Under the pieces are notes generated by a model that was not told the origin of the DNA, ran no database searches, and saw only the letters and a list, made by a program, of their open reading frames with translations. Positions 6,745-7,121 of a stretch of 7,121 nt of DNA are shown in pieces (the stretch's first letter is position 1; the number at the start of each line of letters is the position of its first letter). The DNA comes from Clostridia bacterium (lineage in GTDB: Bacteria; Bacillota; Clostridia; Oscillospirales; CAG-272): the NCBI GenBank assembly GCA_017382555.1, contig JAFOAB010000136.1, positions 1 to 7,121 of the forward strand. The letters run 5' to 3'. The translations under genes were made by a program, and so were the position numbers.

Positions 6745-6773
6745 TTGCAAAAAACAAAAAGCTGTGATAAACT
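6745..6773 (+). promoter_or_regulatory. Probable promoter of the tRNA-Arg gene
   Basis: TTGCAA (6745-6750) and TAAACT (6768-6773) are 17 bases apart, and a TG at 6765-6766 gives an extended -10. The predicted start near 6780 lies about 17 bases before the mature tRNA 5' end. The -10 box is moderate, so confidence is only fair. Confidence 0.58.
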
Positions 6774-6796
6774 AATTTGGTCAAGTGAATAAATTT

Positions 6797-6871
6797 GCCT
6801 GCATAGTTAAATGGATATAACAAACCCCTCCTAAGGGTTAGTTATGGGTTCGATTCCCGTTGCGGGTGCCA
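6797..6871 (+). tRNA. tRNA-Arg (anticodon CCT), complete with encoded CCA
   Basis: All arms can be folded by hand. The acceptor pairs GCCTGCA (6797-6803) with TGCGGGT (6861-6867), including two G-U pairs. The D stem is GTTA/TAAC (6806-6809, 6818-6821) with GG in the loop. The anticodon stem is AACCC/GGGTT (6823-6827, 6835-6839) with loop CTCCTAA, giving anticodon CCT at 6830-6832. A 4-base variable loop follows. The T stem is ATGGG/CCCGT (6844-6848, 6856-6860) with loop TTCGATT. The discriminator base is G6868, followed by CCA at 6869-6871. It reads the AGG arginine codon. A terminator begins at the next base. Confidence 0.96.
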
Positions 6872-6907
6872 GACAAAAGCCTAACGCATTTGCGTTAGGC
6901 TTTTGTC
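6872..6907 (+). terminator. Terminator of the tRNA-Arg gene, 17-bp palindrome
   Basis: GACAAAAGCCTAACGCA (6872-6888) and TGCGTTAGGCTTTTGTC (6891-6907) are perfect reverse complements around TT; in RNA the loop would open to four or more bases. The GCCTAACG core is flanked by A4 and T4, so it can work in both directions. It starts immediately after the CCA end of the tRNA. Confidence 0.88.
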
Positions 6908-6910
6908 AAC

Positions 6911-7079
6911 TAAATCCACCCTTGCGTGTGGGTGAAATCTGCACGCAGATGAAATCCCCTGCGGGGATGAAATCCGCCTCGACGGCGGATGGGTGGATTT
7001 AATTTCATCGAAGCCGCAGGCTTCGATTTCATCTGAGCATAAGCGAAGATTTCACCGTGCGCAGCACGATATAATTAAA
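6911..7079. repeat. Two-module multi-hairpin palindromic element
   Basis: Module 1 (6911-7001) is closed by an 11-bp inverted repeat, TAAATCCACCC (6911-6921) / GGGTGGATTTA (6991-7001). It holds three hairpins: 6937-6950 (ATCTGC arm), 6954-6968 (ATCCCC arm) and 6972-6990 (ATCCGCC arm). Successive hairpins are separated by GAA. Module 2 is bounded by TTTAATT (6998-7004) / AATTAAA (7073-7079), so the modules share a few bases. It holds hairpins 7007-7027 (9-bp ATCGAAGCC arm, GCA loop), 7031-7050 (ATCT/AGAT with a tandem G-A mismatch and inner GC pairs) and 7054-7070 (CGTGC/GCACG, GCA loop). These are separated by TTC. Nearly every hairpin starts with AT and ends with AT. No coding frame, ribosome site or transposase is seen. 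It could be a miniature palindromic repeat, a structured RNA or a 3'-end processing signal. I have a vague memory of similar intergenic hairpin strings in gut Clostridia, but cannot verify it here. Confidence 0.75.
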
Positions 7080-7108
7080 AAACATCCCGCTTCAATGAAA
7101 CGGGATGT
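7077..7108 (-). terminator. Terminator, probably of a minus-strand gene beyond the window
   Basis: ACATCCCG (7082-7089) and CGGGATGT (7101-7108) form an 8-bp stem, with a possible inner TTC/GAA pairing in the loop. The plus strand has A6 just before it (7077-7082, overlapping the stem by one base), which becomes a U6 tract on the minus strand. The plus-strand tail is only CTTGTTATTT. It therefore most likely ends a leftward gene starting outside the window. Confidence 0.72.
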
Positions 7109-7121
7109 CTTGTTATTTAAA

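Noticed and set aside
6911..7079. CRISPR array
   Set aside because: The repeated parts are short hairpins of differing sequence with 3-base linkers, not identical direct repeats with unique spacers of even length.

Overview
The window looks like chromosomal DNA of a spore-forming Clostridia-type Firmicute, probably an uncultivated gut lineage. This is an inference from four observations: a spoVS gene, the Firmicute order rny-ymdB-spoVS, GGAGG ribosome sites, and lipoproteins with short Cys-lipobox leaders followed by Thr/Pro/Asp-rich linkers. Base composition is roughly balanced, with A-T-rich intergenic stretches. I cannot name a species.

Left part (1-3670, plus strand). The last 20 codons of an unidentified gene end at 63 and are followed by an intrinsic terminator. 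A good sigma-A-type promoter (111-139) then drives a two-gene operon. The first gene encodes an extracellular sugar-type solute-binding lipoprotein (254-1768). The second encodes a lipoprotein with Asp-box repeats of the sialidase/GH93 beta-propeller type and a C-terminal CBM9-like domain (1768-3624). The two share one base at the stop/start junction and are probably translationally coupled. Together they look like a surface glycan-binding and glycan-trimming pair; no permease is present here. The operon ends at a bidirectional terminator shared with the convergent spoVS gene.

Middle part (3678-6707, minus strand). Reading leftward from a near-consensus promoter at 6679-6707 come rny (RNase Y), a terminator-like hairpin, ymdB (metallophosphoesterase) and spoVS, which has its own near-consensus promoter. 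RNase Y is the membrane-anchored endonuclease that starts mRNA decay. YmdB and SpoVS are linked in Bacillus to the biofilm/motility switch and to sporulation. The order matches Bacillus subtilis, but here a terminator separates rny from ymdB and spoVS can be transcribed separately.

Right part (6708-7121). A divergent promoter drives a complete tRNA-Arg gene (anticodon CCT, encoded CCA), followed by a 17-bp palindromic terminator. From 6911 to 7079 there is a dense non-coding element: two side-by-side groups of short hairpins, each group bounded by its own inverted repeat. The hairpins are joined by GAA in the first group and by TTC in the second, so the groups appear to lie in opposite orientations. 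This is the most unusual structure in the window. A final hairpin (7077-7108) is best read as the terminator of a minus-strand gene that lies outside the window.
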